A stretch of DNA of 64,000 nucleotides from an uncultured Eubacteriales bacterium (GTDB lineage: Bacteria > Bacillota > Clostridia > Oscillospirales > Oscillospiraceae), in the NCBI GenBank assembly GCA_949283375.1, contig CASDSM010000016.1:1-64000 (forward strand), written 5' to 3'. Below are positions 8,739-16,421 of the stretch, one piece after another. A program made the translations under genes and the position numbers. Position 1 is the stretch's first letter, and every line of letters begins with the position of its first letter. The notes under the pieces were generated by a model. The model worked only from the letters and a program-made list of their open reading frames with translations. It had not been told where the DNA came from and ran no database searches.

Positions 8739-10103
8739 TCACAGCAGCGCGGCCAGCGCCTCGCGGATATTTCGGACGGGGATGAGCTGAAGATCTGGAA
8801 TGGACAGGTCCTTGACGCCGCGCGCCGGGACCAGGCATTTGGAAAAGCCGAGCCGCCGGATCTCGGAGAGCCGCTGTCCCAGCGTGTGGACGCTGCGGAT
8901 CTCCCCGGTTAGGCCGACCTCGCCGACGGCGGCCAGATCGTCCGGCACCGGCCTGTCCCGGAAGCTGGAGGCGAGCGCCAGCACTGCGGCCAGGTCGGCG
9001 GCAGGCTCGTTCAGATTCAGCCCGCCGATCACGTTGATATAGGCGTCGCAGCCGCTGATCCGCAGACCGCCGCGCTTCTCCAGCACGGCAAGCAGGAGCA
9101 TTGCGCGGTTGTAGTCGATGCCGTTGCTCGTCCTTCTGGGCACAGAGAAGCTGCTCGGGGCGACCAGAGCCTGCACCTCTGCCAGGACGGGGCGCACCCC
9201 CTCCATCACGCAGGTGACGCAGGTGCCCGGCGTGCCGGTCGGGCGGCCGGAGAGGAGCATTTCCGACGGATTTGGCACCTCGCGCAGGCCGATGTCCATC
9301 ATCTCAAAGACACCGATCTCGTCCGTCGCGCCGAAGCGGTTTTTCGTCGCGCGCAGGATGCGGTAGGCGAGATTCTGCTCCCCCTCAAAGGAGAGCACGC
9401 AGTCCACCATGTGCTCGAGCACCTTGGGGCCGGCGATGGACCCCTCCTTGTTGATGTGACCGATCACAAAGACGGTGACGCCCTTGCCCTTGGCCAGCTC
9501 CATCAGGCTCATGGCACACGCCTTGACCTGCGCGACACTGCCGGGCAGGGAGTCTGACTGGCTCTGATACATCGTCTGAATGGAGTCAACGATCAGGATA
9601 TCGGGGGAGCAGGTCTCCACGCTGTCGAGAATATGGTCCAGTTTGGTCTCTGCGAGCAGATAGAGCCCCTCCCCTGCCACGCCGAGCCGCTGGGAGCGCA
9701 GCTTGATCTGCCGGACGGACTCCTCTCCGGAGACGTAGAGCACCCGGAAGGAGCGGGAGAGGTTATCGCAGATCTGCAGCATCAGGGTGGACTTTCCGAT
9801 GCCTGGGCTACCGCCGACCAGCACCAGTGAGCCGCGGACGGCGCCGCCGCCGAGCACGCGGTCCAGCTCCCCCATGCCGGTGGGAAAGCGGATCTCCTCC
9901 TCCATGTCCACCTCAGAGAGGGTGAGCACCCGCCCTGCTGGACGGCGGTCCGCCGTTTTCCCGGCAGAGGCGGGGGATTTTGCCCGGCTGGCGGCGGGCT
10001 GCTCCACAATGGTGTTCCAGCTGCCGCAGGCAGGGCATCTCCCCTGCCATTTGGGGAATTCATTGCCGCATTGGGTACAGTAGAAAATGGTCCTGGCCTT
10101 CAT
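8739..10103 (-). CDS. radA: RadA (Sms), DNA repair ATPase
   Basis: The 454-residue product has the full RadA layout. An N-terminal C4 zinc finger (CTQCG...CPACGSW, about residues 10-30) leads to a RecA-like ATPase with Walker A GGSPGIGKST (about 92-101). The RadA-specific KNRFG motif sits in RATKNRFGATDEIG (about 255), and a Lon-protease-like C-terminal domain carries GGLRISGCDAYINV. RadA is a hexameric helicase that drives branch migration of recombination intermediates. It starts MKARTIFYCTQCG just downstream of the cwlD gene end, consistent with an operon of sortase, cwlD, radA and the small ORF. Confidence 0.96.
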   Translation of the reverse strand: MKARTIFYCTQCGNEFPKWQGRCPACGSWNTIVEQPAASRAKSPASAGKTADRRPAGRVLTLSEVDMEEEIRFPTGMGELDRVLGGGAVRGSLVLVGGSPGIGKSTLMLQICDNLSRSFRVLYVSGEESVRQIKLRSQRLGVAGEGLYLLAETKLDHILDSVETCSPDILIVDSIQTMYQSQSDSLPGSVAQVKACAMSLMELAKGKGVTVFVIGHINKEGSIAGPKVLEHMVDCVLSFEGEQNLAYRILRATKNRFGATDEIGVFEMMDIGLREVPNPSEMLLSGRPTGTPGTCVTCVMEGVRPVLAEVQALVAPSSFSVPRRTSNGIDYNRAMLLLAVLEKRGGLRISGCDAYINVIGGLNLNEPAADLAAVLALASSFRDRPVPDDLAAVGEVGLTGEIRSVHTLGQRLSEIRRLGFSKCLVPARGVKDLSIPDLQLIPVRNIREALAALL

Positions 10104-10112
10104 GATCCTTCC

Positions 10113-10826
10113 TCACAGGTCAAACGTGGATGATAGAAATCCCGCCGTCAGCACGGCGGCGAGCTGGAGTTGATAGCCATCCTCCGTGAGGCGCAGCGCC
10201 TCCTCCGGGTGGGAGAGAAAGCCGCACTCCACCAGAATGGCAGTGCAGCCGATGTGGCTCATCAGGTAGAGATCGGATGGGACCTCCTTTGCCTGGCGGC
10301 GGTTAGCCGGGTCGATACAGTCGCGCAGGAGCGTCTGTGTCCGCACGGCCCAAGCCTCGCTCTCTGCCGTGGGACGGTAGAAGACCTGTGCGCCGGAATA
10401 GGAGGCGTCAGGGTAGCTGTTCTGGTGGATGCTGAGCAGCACGCCGCCGGCTGTCTGATTCACCAGCTCTGCCCGCCGGGCGAGGTCAGATCGCTTTTTT
10501 TCGCGGAGGGTCTCCGCCTCCGGCCCGGCGAGGGAGACGTCCTCCGTCCGCAGCAGCTCAACGCGGACGCCAAAGAGACCGGCAAGCAGGTCGCATTTCC
10601 GGGCGATGGCGAGGTTGATGCCGCTCTCCGGGACGCCTGCGGCAGAGACCGCACCGCCGTCCTCCCCACCGTGTCCGGGGTCGATCAGCAGTGTGACGTT
10701 GGTGCGCGCTGCCGGGCCGAATACGGAGACGGCGCGGCGCACCTGCCATCCCGCCAGTGCGGACAGCGTGATGAGGGCGAGGGCCAAAATGGCCGGAATA
10801 ACGGAAAAACAAGGATGTTTCTGCAT
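10113..10826 (-). CDS. cwlD: CwlD-type N-acetylmuramoyl-L-alanine amidase
   Basis: The product is about 237 residues. The start MQKHPCFS is chosen because GGGAGGGG lies 6 bp upstream; an earlier ATG at 10847 is possible. A single N-terminal membrane/signal segment (about 8-28) precedes an Amidase_3 domain. Its zinc-site motifs are DPGHGGEDGG, SIHQNS and ILVECGFLSHPEE. CwlD removes the peptide side chain from MurNAc so that muramic-delta-lactam can form in spore cortex. Size, the single membrane segment and spore-gene context favour CwlD over vegetative AmiC-type amidases. A sortase gene lies 43 bp upstream on the same strand. Confidence 0.82.
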   Translation of the reverse strand: MQKHPCFSVIPAILALALITLSALAGWQVRRAVSVFGPAARTNVTLLIDPGHGGEDGGAVSAAGVPESGINLAIARKCDLLAGLFGVRVELLRTEDVSLAGPEAETLREKKRSDLARRAELVNQTAGGVLLSIHQNSYPDASYSGAQVFYRPTAESEAWAVRTQTLLRDCIDPANRRQAKEVPSDLYLMSHIGCTAILVECGFLSHPEEALRLTEDGYQLQLAAVLTAGFLSSTFDL

Positions 10827-10868
10827 CACGATCCCCTCCCGGGCCATCTTATGCGCGGGAGAGGGGAT

Positions 10869-11702
10869 TTATCCGGCCGGCAGAGAGACCAGCTTTCCGA
10901 GCACGACGTAGCGCGCATTCTGAAAGTCATAGGCGCAGGTGGAGAGCGTGACGATCCGGTCCCCCTCCCCCACCGCTGCGGCGGATGAGAAATCAGAGCG
11001 CTCCTGCTGCCGGGCCAGCCACTGGAGGTATTCGTCCGGGTCGGAAAAGGTGTGCGTATAGACCTCGTCGTCCGCCGCGACGGTCATGCCGGCGAACAGC
11101 TCGAGGGAATAGTTCCCGTCCGGCGTGAGCAGGTAAATGACCGGATGGGCGTCATAGTACGTCTGGGCGTCATAGTGCTCCAGAGAGGCGAACATCGCGC
11201 CGTTTTTCATATGATGACCGTAGATGACCGTGTTCTGATCCTGCCATCCGGCGGCGTTGGCCGCGTCGATAAAGAGGGTGCCGTTATCGTTGCGTGTCCC
11301 ATCGAGCAGATGATGGAGGTAGTAATCGTTGTCCGTCCCCTGCACGACGGGGTAATTGATGGGTGTGTCCGGACAGTAGAGCCATCCGGCGACATCGCCG
11401 CTGCACGCCAGGAGTGTGTCAAAATCCACCGTGATACCGGCGGAGTCAGTCTCTGCCCCGGCCTGCCCGGCGCTCTCCTCCGGCGCAGGGGCGGACTCCC
11501 CTGCCGTGCGGATGCCTGTTTTCCCCGTTGAAGATTCCTCCGGGGGGACCGTCTGCACGACCTGGGCGGCGATCTCGTCGTAGAGGGTCTGGCCGGTCTG
11601 GTACATCTGGTAAATATGCCAGAGCTTCCAGGCGGAGAGGCAGAAAAGGCCGAGAAAGAAGAGCAGAAGCCCGATGCGCAAAGCGGGAAAGAGACGCCTC
11701 AA
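10869..11702 (-). CDS. srtB: class B sortase
   Basis: The 277-residue protein has an N-terminal membrane anchor (about 8-30) and a low-complexity Pro/Glu/Ala linker (about 50-85). The sortase fold carries catalytic His in YGHHMK, Cys in TLSTCAYDF and Arg in ARYVVLGKL. The spacing and the STCAY motif are those of class B sortases. Sortases cleave a C-terminal sorting motif and attach proteins to peptidoglycan cross-bridges. No candidate substrate with a sorting signal lies in the window. Clostridial SrtB enzymes usually have few substrates encoded elsewhere. It reads towards cwlD, and the AT-rich gap to cotJAB probably holds its promoter. Confidence 0.9.
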   Translation of the reverse strand: MRRLFPALRIGLLLFFLGLFCLSAWKLWHIYQMYQTGQTLYDEIAAQVVQTVPPEESSTGKTGIRTAGESAPAPEESAGQAGAETDSAGITVDFDTLLACSGDVAGWLYCPDTPINYPVVQGTDNDYYLHHLLDGTRNDNGTLFIDAANAAGWQDQNTVIYGHHMKNGAMFASLEHYDAQTYYDAHPVIYLLTPDGNYSLELFAGMTVAADDEVYTHTFSDPDEYLQWLARQQERSDFSSAAAVGEGDRIVTLSTCAYDFQNARYVVLGKLVSLPAG

Positions 11703-11817
11703 AGCGGTACCCTCCCTTCTCGGATCATCTCTGACAATATGTTATATCAATTCAATATACCACGAAACGGGGCGCTTGTCCACCGGAAAGCGCCGGACTT
11801 TGCGGTCGAAATCTGTC

Positions 11818-11844
11818 ACCGGCCGCGCACAGGGGAATAGGATA
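11818..11844 (+). promoter_or_regulatory. possible late mother-cell (sigma-K-like) promoter of the cotJ operon
   Basis: AC (11818-11819), a 16-bp spacer and AATAGGATA (11836-11844) fit the sigma-K pattern AC-N16-CATAnnnTA with one -10 mismatch. It lies 40 bp before the cotJAB start. The match is weak, because the -35 is only two bases. Bacillus cotJ is controlled by sigma-E. Confidence 0.3.
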
Positions 11845-11883
11845 GAGGGAGGGCGAACGGTGCCCTCAAGAGGAGGAATTCAT

Positions 11884-12336
11884 GTGAATCTGGAAAGCAA
11901 ACCCACCGCGGCCTGTCCGGCCGGACAGGGGCAGCAGCCCTGCTGCGCGCCGCTCGCCACGCCCTATGTCCCCTTCCAGCAGCAGGGGGAGCAGCGGTAT
12001 ACCCGCGCTGAGGCGCTGGCTCAGGGGACGCTGTTTCCCGGGCTGAACCTGCCGTTTCATCTGCAGGTCGACGGCAAGCCGGTGCCCAAGACGCCGCTCT
12101 CCGAGCTGCAGGCCATCTGCTTTGTCGTGCAGGAGCTGGGGCTCTATCTGGACACGCACCCGAACGACGAGGAGGCATTCGCGCTCTATCAGCGCTATGC
12201 CGTTCTGGCGCGGGAGGGGCGCGAACGCTATGTGGAGCGCTATGGCCCTCTGATGCAGACGGACGCCGCTCTGGCGGAGCGGTATCAATGGCTCCAGAAT
12301 CCCTGGCCGTGGGACATTGAGGAGGGCAAAGCGTAA
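11884..12336 (+). CDS. fused CotJA-CotJB spore coat protein
   Basis: The product is 150 residues from a GTG start behind AGGAGG; the ATG two bases earlier is out of frame and meets a stop at once. Residues about 20-65 resemble CotJA (TPYVPFQQQGEQRYTRAEAL, then QGTLFPGLNLPF). Residues about 70-150 are CotJB (LGLYLDTHPNDEEAF, ERYGPLM, NPWPW). In Bacillus these are two proteins of about 80 and 87 residues from adjacent genes. Here one uninterrupted frame joins them by a short linker (GKPVPKTPLSE). They are coat/under-coat components that act with the Mn-catalase CotJC. The stop overlaps the cotJC start as TAATG, so translation is coupled. Confidence 0.8.
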   Translation: MNLESKPTAACPAGQGQQPCCAPLATPYVPFQQQGEQRYTRAEALAQGTLFPGLNLPFHLQVDGKPVPKTPLSELQAICFVVQELGLYLDTHPNDEEAFALYQRYAVLAREGRERYVERYGPLMQTDAALAERYQWLQNPWPWDIEEGKA

Positions 12337-12520
12337 TGTTTCTCTATGACAAAAAATTGCAGTATCCGGTCAAGATCAAAAACACCAACCCGCGCCTGGC
12401 CTCCATTATCATCAGTCAGTATGGAGGGCCAGACGGCGAACTCGGCGCCTCTCTGCGCTATCTCAGCCAGCGCTACGCGATGCCCTATCCCGAGCTGAAG
12501 GGTCTGCTCACCGATATCGG
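12336..12520 (+). pseudogene. cotJC: cotJC 5' part (Mn-catalase spore coat protein, interrupted)
   Basis: The 5' fragment of cotJC starts at the ATG overlapping the cotJAB stop. It codes for MFLYDKKLQYPVK through GLLTDIG, with the metal ligand Glu35 in DGELGAS. Similarity to CotJC stops abruptly after GLLTDIGT, exactly where family members continue EE..HLE. The continuation is found at 27138-27549. If unexcised, the frame runs on with 43 or so unrelated residues (antisense to the end of cobA-hemD) to a stop at 12656, giving a dead 106-residue protein. After joining to the 3' part the protein is 198 residues, against 189 in B. subtilis. I regard it as a developmentally split gene, not a decayed one, because neither half has any lesion. 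Confidence 0.9.
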
Positions 12521-12542
12521 TACATCGGCGCAGCAATGGAAC
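12497..12542 (+). other. left attachment site of the cotJC intervening element
   Basis: The core GG is at 12519-12520. To the left is cotJC codon sequence; to the right is element DNA beginning TACATCGGCG. The right arm, joined to the element's other end, completes a dyad (GATGTA-GG-TACATC). The left arm, joined to 27138 onward, restores cotJC. GG is not self-complementary, so the two sites are oriented as direct repeats, which predicts deletion of the DNA between them rather than inversion. The limits given are 22 bp either side of the core, by analogy with serine-integrase sites. Confidence 0.75.
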
Positions 12543-12543
12543 C

Positions 12544-14025
12544 CTATCCCTGCTCGCGCGCCGCCTGAAGAAGGGACGAGAGCAGCCCCTCCCGGTCGCA
12601 GCGCGGGGCGAGCAGAAAGGGCGCGGCGCAGCGGCGCGCAAACGCCTCCCCCGTGACCGGCCCGATGCAGATGCAGCGCACACGGTCGGGAACCTCGCTG
12701 TGATGGGAGAAGAAGAGCTCCACCCCGCTTGCGCTGGCAAAGAGCAGGAAATCGGCCTCTGCCAGCCGACCGGCGGCATGCGCAGCGGTCTGCGGGTCGT
12801 CCCGGAGCCGGTAGAGCGGGATCTCCGTTACCGGAAACCGTCCGGCCAGCATCTGACGCAGGCCGGACGAGGCGTGGGCGGACCGGAGCAGAAGGACCGG
12901 TATGCCAGCCGGGACGGTCTCGAGGAGCGCCTCACCCAGCGCCGCCGTGGTGTAGATCTCCGGGCAGAGGTCTGGATGGATGCCGTATTCGGCGAGGGCC
13001 TTCCCTGTCCCGGGGCCGACCACGGCGAAGCGGCAGCGGTGCAGGCGCCGCAGGTCGATCTCTGCCTCCCGCAGATGGCTCCAGAGCATCCGGACGCCAT
13101 TGGGGCTGGTCAGGACCAGCCATCGCTCCTGCCCGTCCGCCAGGGTCTGCCAGGGGAAGGCTGTCTCGACCGGCTCGATGGCGGAGCGCTGCGCCCGGAA
13201 GACAGACGCGCCGAGCGACAGAAGGGCGGGCGTCAGCTCGCGCGCGAGGGCATCTGTCCCCGTCAGAGCGACGGTGCGGCCGTCCAGCGGCAGTCCGCTC
13301 CTGTTTCCGGTCAGCGCGAGCGCCGCGACCGGACCGATCACAGTCACGGCGGGCGGCTGTATTCCGGCGGCCGCAGCGCGCGCGGGCAGCTCAGAGAGAG
13401 GGGCGCGCACGGCCATCGGATGGGGGGCATTTCCGCCGGAGAGGACAGCGGCAGGGACAGCGGGGTCCTTCCCGGCGCGAATCAGCTCCTCTGCCAGCTC
13501 GGGCAGGGCGTGCAGCCCCATCAGGAAGATCAGTGTCCCCTCCAGCGCGGCCAGCTCTCCCCAGCGGCCGCAGAGGCCCTGTGCGGTCTGCGCAGTGATG
13601 ACGTGAAAGCTCCGGCTCATGCCCCGGTGGGTGACGGGAATGCCCGCCTCCTCCGGGATCGCGATGGCGGAGGAGATGCCCGGGACCAGCTCATAGGGAA
13701 TGCCCGTCCCGTCCAGCGCGAGCGCCTCCTCTCCGCCCCGGCCAAACACGAAGGGGTCTCCCCCCTTGAGGCGCACGACCTGCATGCCCTGACTGGCCCG
13801 GTCGATCAGAAGGCGGTTGATCTCCTCCTGCGGCAGGGCGCGCTTGCCATAGCGTTTGCCGGCATAGATCCGCTCCGCTTCGGGTGGGGCAGCATCGAGC
13901 AGCTCCGGGGCAATCAGGTCGTCATAGACCACCACATCGCAGGCTTGCAGCCGGTTCAGGCCGCGCAGCGTGATGAGGTCCGCCGCGCCGCAGCCCGCTC
14001 CGACCAGAGAGACCTTACCGCTCAT
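12544..14025 (-). CDS. cobA-hemD: uroporphyrinogen-III C-methyltransferase / uroporphyrinogen-III synthase fusion
   Basis: The product is 493 residues. The N-terminal half (about 1-245) is SUMT: GxGxGxxDLIT-type start (VGAGCGAADLITLRG), VVRLKGGDPFVFGRGGEE and PGISSA. It methylates uroporphyrinogen III twice with SAM to precorrin-2. The C-terminal half (about 250-493) is HemD-like (VVGPGTGKALAEYG, FASASGVELFF) and makes uroporphyrinogen III. Such fusions are common in clostridia. Its start overlaps the upstream precorrin-2 dehydrogenase stop as ATGA. Its stop is only 24 bp from the left crossover core, so the element border sits right behind it. With the next gene it supplies siroheme for the reductase at 17497-19035. 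Confidence 0.93.
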   Translation of the reverse strand: MSGKVSLVGAGCGAADLITLRGLNRLQACDVVVYDDLIAPELLDAAPPEAERIYAGKRYGKRALPQEEINRLLIDRASQGMQVVRLKGGDPFVFGRGGEEALALDGTGIPYELVPGISSAIAIPEEAGIPVTHRGMSRSFHVITAQTAQGLCGRWGELAALEGTLIFLMGLHALPELAEELIRAGKDPAVPAAVLSGGNAPHPMAVRAPLSELPARAAAAGIQPPAVTVIGPVAALALTGNRSGLPLDGRTVALTGTDALARELTPALLSLGASVFRAQRSAIEPVETAFPWQTLADGQERWLVLTSPNGVRMLWSHLREAEIDLRRLHRCRFAVVGPGTGKALAEYGIHPDLCPEIYTTAALGEALLETVPAGIPVLLLRSAHASSGLRQMLAGRFPVTEIPLYRLRDDPQTAAHAAGRLAEADFLLFASASGVELFFSHHSEVPDRVRCICIGPVTGEAFARRCAAPFLLAPRCDREGLLSSLLQAAREQG

Positions 14026-14648
14026 ACTTGACCTCCTTCAGCTTGAAAGGAAGATAAAATGACATCCTGTTCCTCCGGCTCCAGCGGACCGCCCTTTTCC
14101 AGACAGGCGGCGAAGAGGGCGGCATAGAGCGCCCGGCGCTTCTCCGCCGGGAACACCGAGCGGAGGGCAGGGCGCAGCGCGCCGAGACTGTCCAGAATCT
14201 CCCCCAGACGGGGCGGCAGCTGCGCTTGAAGCGACCGGCGCAGATGGGCGGCTGCGGTGGGGCTGGTCCCGCCGGTGGAGATGCCGATGCAGAGCGGCCC
14301 ATCACAGATCAGCGCGGGAAAATAGAAGGTGCACGCCTCCGGGTCGTCCACGACATTTACCGGGATGCCGCGCGTCTGGCAGAGAGCGGCGGCCTCCCGG
14401 TTGACAGAGGGCTGATCGGTGGCGGCGATGACGAAGGACTTCCCCTCCAGCAGCGCCTCCCGGAAGGAACCGGAAATCGTGCGGATGCCGGGCAGGCTGG
14501 AGAAAGCGGGGAGAAAGGTCTCGGAGACGACGGTCAGCTCCGGGCGGAAGGGCAGCAGCTGCTCCACCTTGCGCAGAGCGACTGTGCCTCCACCGATGAT
14601 CAGTCCCCGCCTCCCTTCCAGAGAGACAAAAAACGGGAAATAGGCCAT
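14022..14648 (-). CDS. precorrin-2 dehydrogenase / sirohydrochlorin ferrochelatase-like protein
   Basis: The 208-residue protein begins MAYFPFFVSLEGRRGLIIGGG, a Rossmann NAD-binding start, and continues VALRKVEQLLPF. FVIAATDQPSVN and VNVVDDPEACTFYFPA are typical of the CysG N-terminal/Met8p family. It oxidises precorrin-2 to sirohydrochlorin and in some members inserts iron. Whether this one chelates iron cannot be told, and no separate chelatase is seen in the window. It overlaps cobA-hemD by 4 bp and is 14 bp downstream of the transporter ATPase, so a single operon is likely. Confidence 0.9.
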   Translation of the reverse strand: MAYFPFFVSLEGRRGLIIGGGTVALRKVEQLLPFRPELTVVSETFLPAFSSLPGIRTISGSFREALLEGKSFVIAATDQPSVNREAAALCQTRGIPVNVVDDPEACTFYFPALICDGPLCIGISTGGTSPTAAAHLRRSLQAQLPPRLGEILDSLGALRPALRSVFPAEKRRALYAALFAACLEKGGPLEPEEQDVILSSFQAEGGQV

Positions 14649-14662
14649 GATATCCCTCCTGT

Positions 14663-15430
14663 CTATGGCGAGAGCGGCTTGCAGTAGTAATGCCAGCCGT
14701 CCTCCTCTGCGACCCGGCCGAGCCGGACGCCCAACGTCTGTTCCAGCAGCGCGCTTTGAAAGAGCTCCTCCGGCGCGCCGCTGGCGAGCAGACGCCCACC
14801 TGAGAGGAGAAACAACCGGTCCGCGCAGGGGAAGGCGAGGCTGAGGTCGTGCAGCACGAGGACAACGGCCCTCCCCTCCCCTGCCAGACGCCGGGCCAGA
14901 TGCATGGTCTCAAACTGATGGCGGATATCCAGATAGGTAGTTGGCTCATCCATCAGGAGGTACGGCGTCTGCTGGGCCAGCGCCATAGCGAGATAGACCT
15001 TCTGCCGCTGGCCCCCGCTCAGCCGGGGCAGAGGGAGGTCGGCCAGCTCCTCCGCGTCCAGCTGCCGCAGGGCGGCGCGGGCGATCTCATAGTCCTCCTG
15101 CCGGTAGCGCCGCGGGTATGAGAGATGGGGGAACCGCCCGTGCAGGACCATGCGCAGCGCAGAGATGCTGGGTACCGGGCGGTCCTGCGGCAGGTAGGCG
15201 ACCGTCTGTGCAAGCTGCCGGGCGTTGAGCGAATGGGCCGCGACGCCGTCCAGAAGCACTTCACCCGTCATGGCCGGGAGGAGGCGGGGAATGACGCGCA
15301 GGAGCGTGCTCTTTCCACAGCCGTTGGGGCCGAGCAGGACAGAGACCTCACCCCGGTGAAAGGTGAGGGAGAGATCGTGCAAAACCGTCCGCCCGCCATA
15401 GCCGGCGGAGAGCCGGTGCAGCTCAATCAC
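14663..15430 (-). CDS. ABC transporter ATP-binding protein, iron-siderophore/cobalamin type
   Basis: The 255-residue ATPase starts at GTG (VIELHRLSAGYGG), because the permease stop overlaps it by 8 bp. Walker A is GPNGCGKST, the signature LSGGQRQKVYLAMAL, Walker B LLMDEPTTYLDI and the H-loop His in VLHDLSLAF. The QDRPVPS Q-loop region and overall length are those of the FecE/BtuD/FhuC group. It powers the permease and binding protein encoded directly upstream. The substrate could be ferric siderophore, heme or cobalamin; sequence does not decide. Confidence 0.92.
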   Translation of the reverse strand: MIELHRLSAGYGGRTVLHDLSLTFHRGEVSVLLGPNGCGKSTLLRVIPRLLPAMTGEVLLDGVAAHSLNARQLAQTVAYLPQDRPVPSISALRMVLHGRFPHLSYPRRYRQEDYEIARAALRQLDAEELADLPLPRLSGGQRQKVYLAMALAQQTPYLLMDEPTTYLDIRHQFETMHLARRLAGEGRAVVLVLHDLSLAFPCADRLFLLSGGRLLASGAPEELFQSALLEQTLGVRLGRVAEEDGWHYYCKPLSP

Positions 15431-16421
15431 GGACCCGCCCCCCTCTCTGATGCAGCAGGAGCCAGAGGAAAAACGGCCCTCCGAGCAGGGCGAGCAGGAT
15501 GCCGACCGGCAGCTCATAGGGGGCAAACAGCAGCCGGGAGAGCAGGTCACAGCCGGTCAAAAAGGCCGCGCCGCCCAGCGCGGAGTGCAGCAACAGCGGT
15601 AGGCTCTCCTCGCCCGCGAGACGCCGCATGACGTGCGGCACGATCAGGCCGACAAAGCCGAGCAGTCCGGCAAAGCTGACGGCGGCCCCGGCCAACGCCG
15701 CGCTGAGCAGGAGCAGAAGCAGTCTCACCCGGCGCACGGGCAGGCCAAGGCTTTGCGCCGTCTCCCGGCCCAGAAGCAGAATATCCAGCTCCCCGGAGAG
15801 GAGGAGGACGGCGATCAGGGCGGGCAGAATGACGGCCGCCGCCGGGAGGACCCGCGACATCTGGAGATTGGAGAGTCCTCCGATGCGAAAGTCGGAGTAG
15901 CCGTTGAGCGCCTCCGGGACAAAGGTGAGCACGGCGTCAATGCCCGCGCCGCAGATGCTGGAGACGGCGATGCCGGAGAGGATCACCGTCATGCGCGAGG
16001 CCCCCGTCCGCTCGGAGAAGAGCAGGACAAAGAGCGCCCCGCCGAAGGCTCCGAGCAGGGCGGCAAAGGGGACGAGGGCCACCGCCTGCGGGGCAATGGC
16101 GCAGCAGAGTACGGTAGTCAGTCCGGCCCCCGCGTTGACGCCGATCACATTGGGCGCGGCCATGGGGTTTTGCAGCACCGCCTGGATCACCGCCCCGGAG
16201 ACCGCCAGCGCCGCCCCTGCCAGGAGACAGCCCAAGGTGCGCGGCAGACGGACGAGCAGGAGGATCTGTGCCTGCGCGGTGCCGCGCAGCTCTCCCAGGA
16301 GGACACGCAGGGTGTCGCCCGGAGAGACGGAGACCGGCCCCAGACAGAGGCTGAGCAGCCCGGCGAGGATGGCCAGCGCGGCCAGCAGGGGTGTCAGCCA
16401 GGGTCTTGCGCGCCTATTCAT
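15423..16421 (-). CDS. ABC transporter permease, FecCD family
   Basis: The product is 332 residues starting MNRRARPWLTPLL. It is hydrophobic throughout, with about nine to ten membrane segments. Family marks are VRLPRTLGCLLAGAALAVSGAVIQ, NPMAAPNVIGVNAGAG and GFVGLIVPHVMRR. It forms the homodimeric channel of a FecCD/BtuC-type importer. It overlaps the binding-protein gene by 8 bp and the ATPase gene by 8 bp, a tightly coupled three-gene transporter. Confidence 0.93.
   Translation of the reverse strand: MNRRARPWLTPLLAALAILAGLLSLCLGPVSVSPGDTLRVLLGELRGTAQAQILLLVRLPRTLGCLLAGAALAVSGAVIQAVLQNPMAAPNVIGVNAGAGLTTVLCCAIAPQAVALVPFAALLGAFGGALFVLLFSERTGASRMTVILSGIAVSSICGAGIDAVLTFVPEALNGYSDFRIGGLSNLQMSRVLPAAAVILPALIAVLLLSGELDILLLGRETAQSLGLPVRRVRLLLLLLSAALAGAAVSFAGLLGFVGLIVPHVMRRLAGEESLPLLLHSALGGAAFLTGCDLLSRLLFAPYELPVGILLALLGGPFFLWLLLHQRGGRVRD

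Noticed and set aside
12336-12656. An intact 106-residue coat protein
   Set aside because: Homology to CotJC stops at residue 63; the remaining 43 residues are antisense to the end of cobA-hemD.
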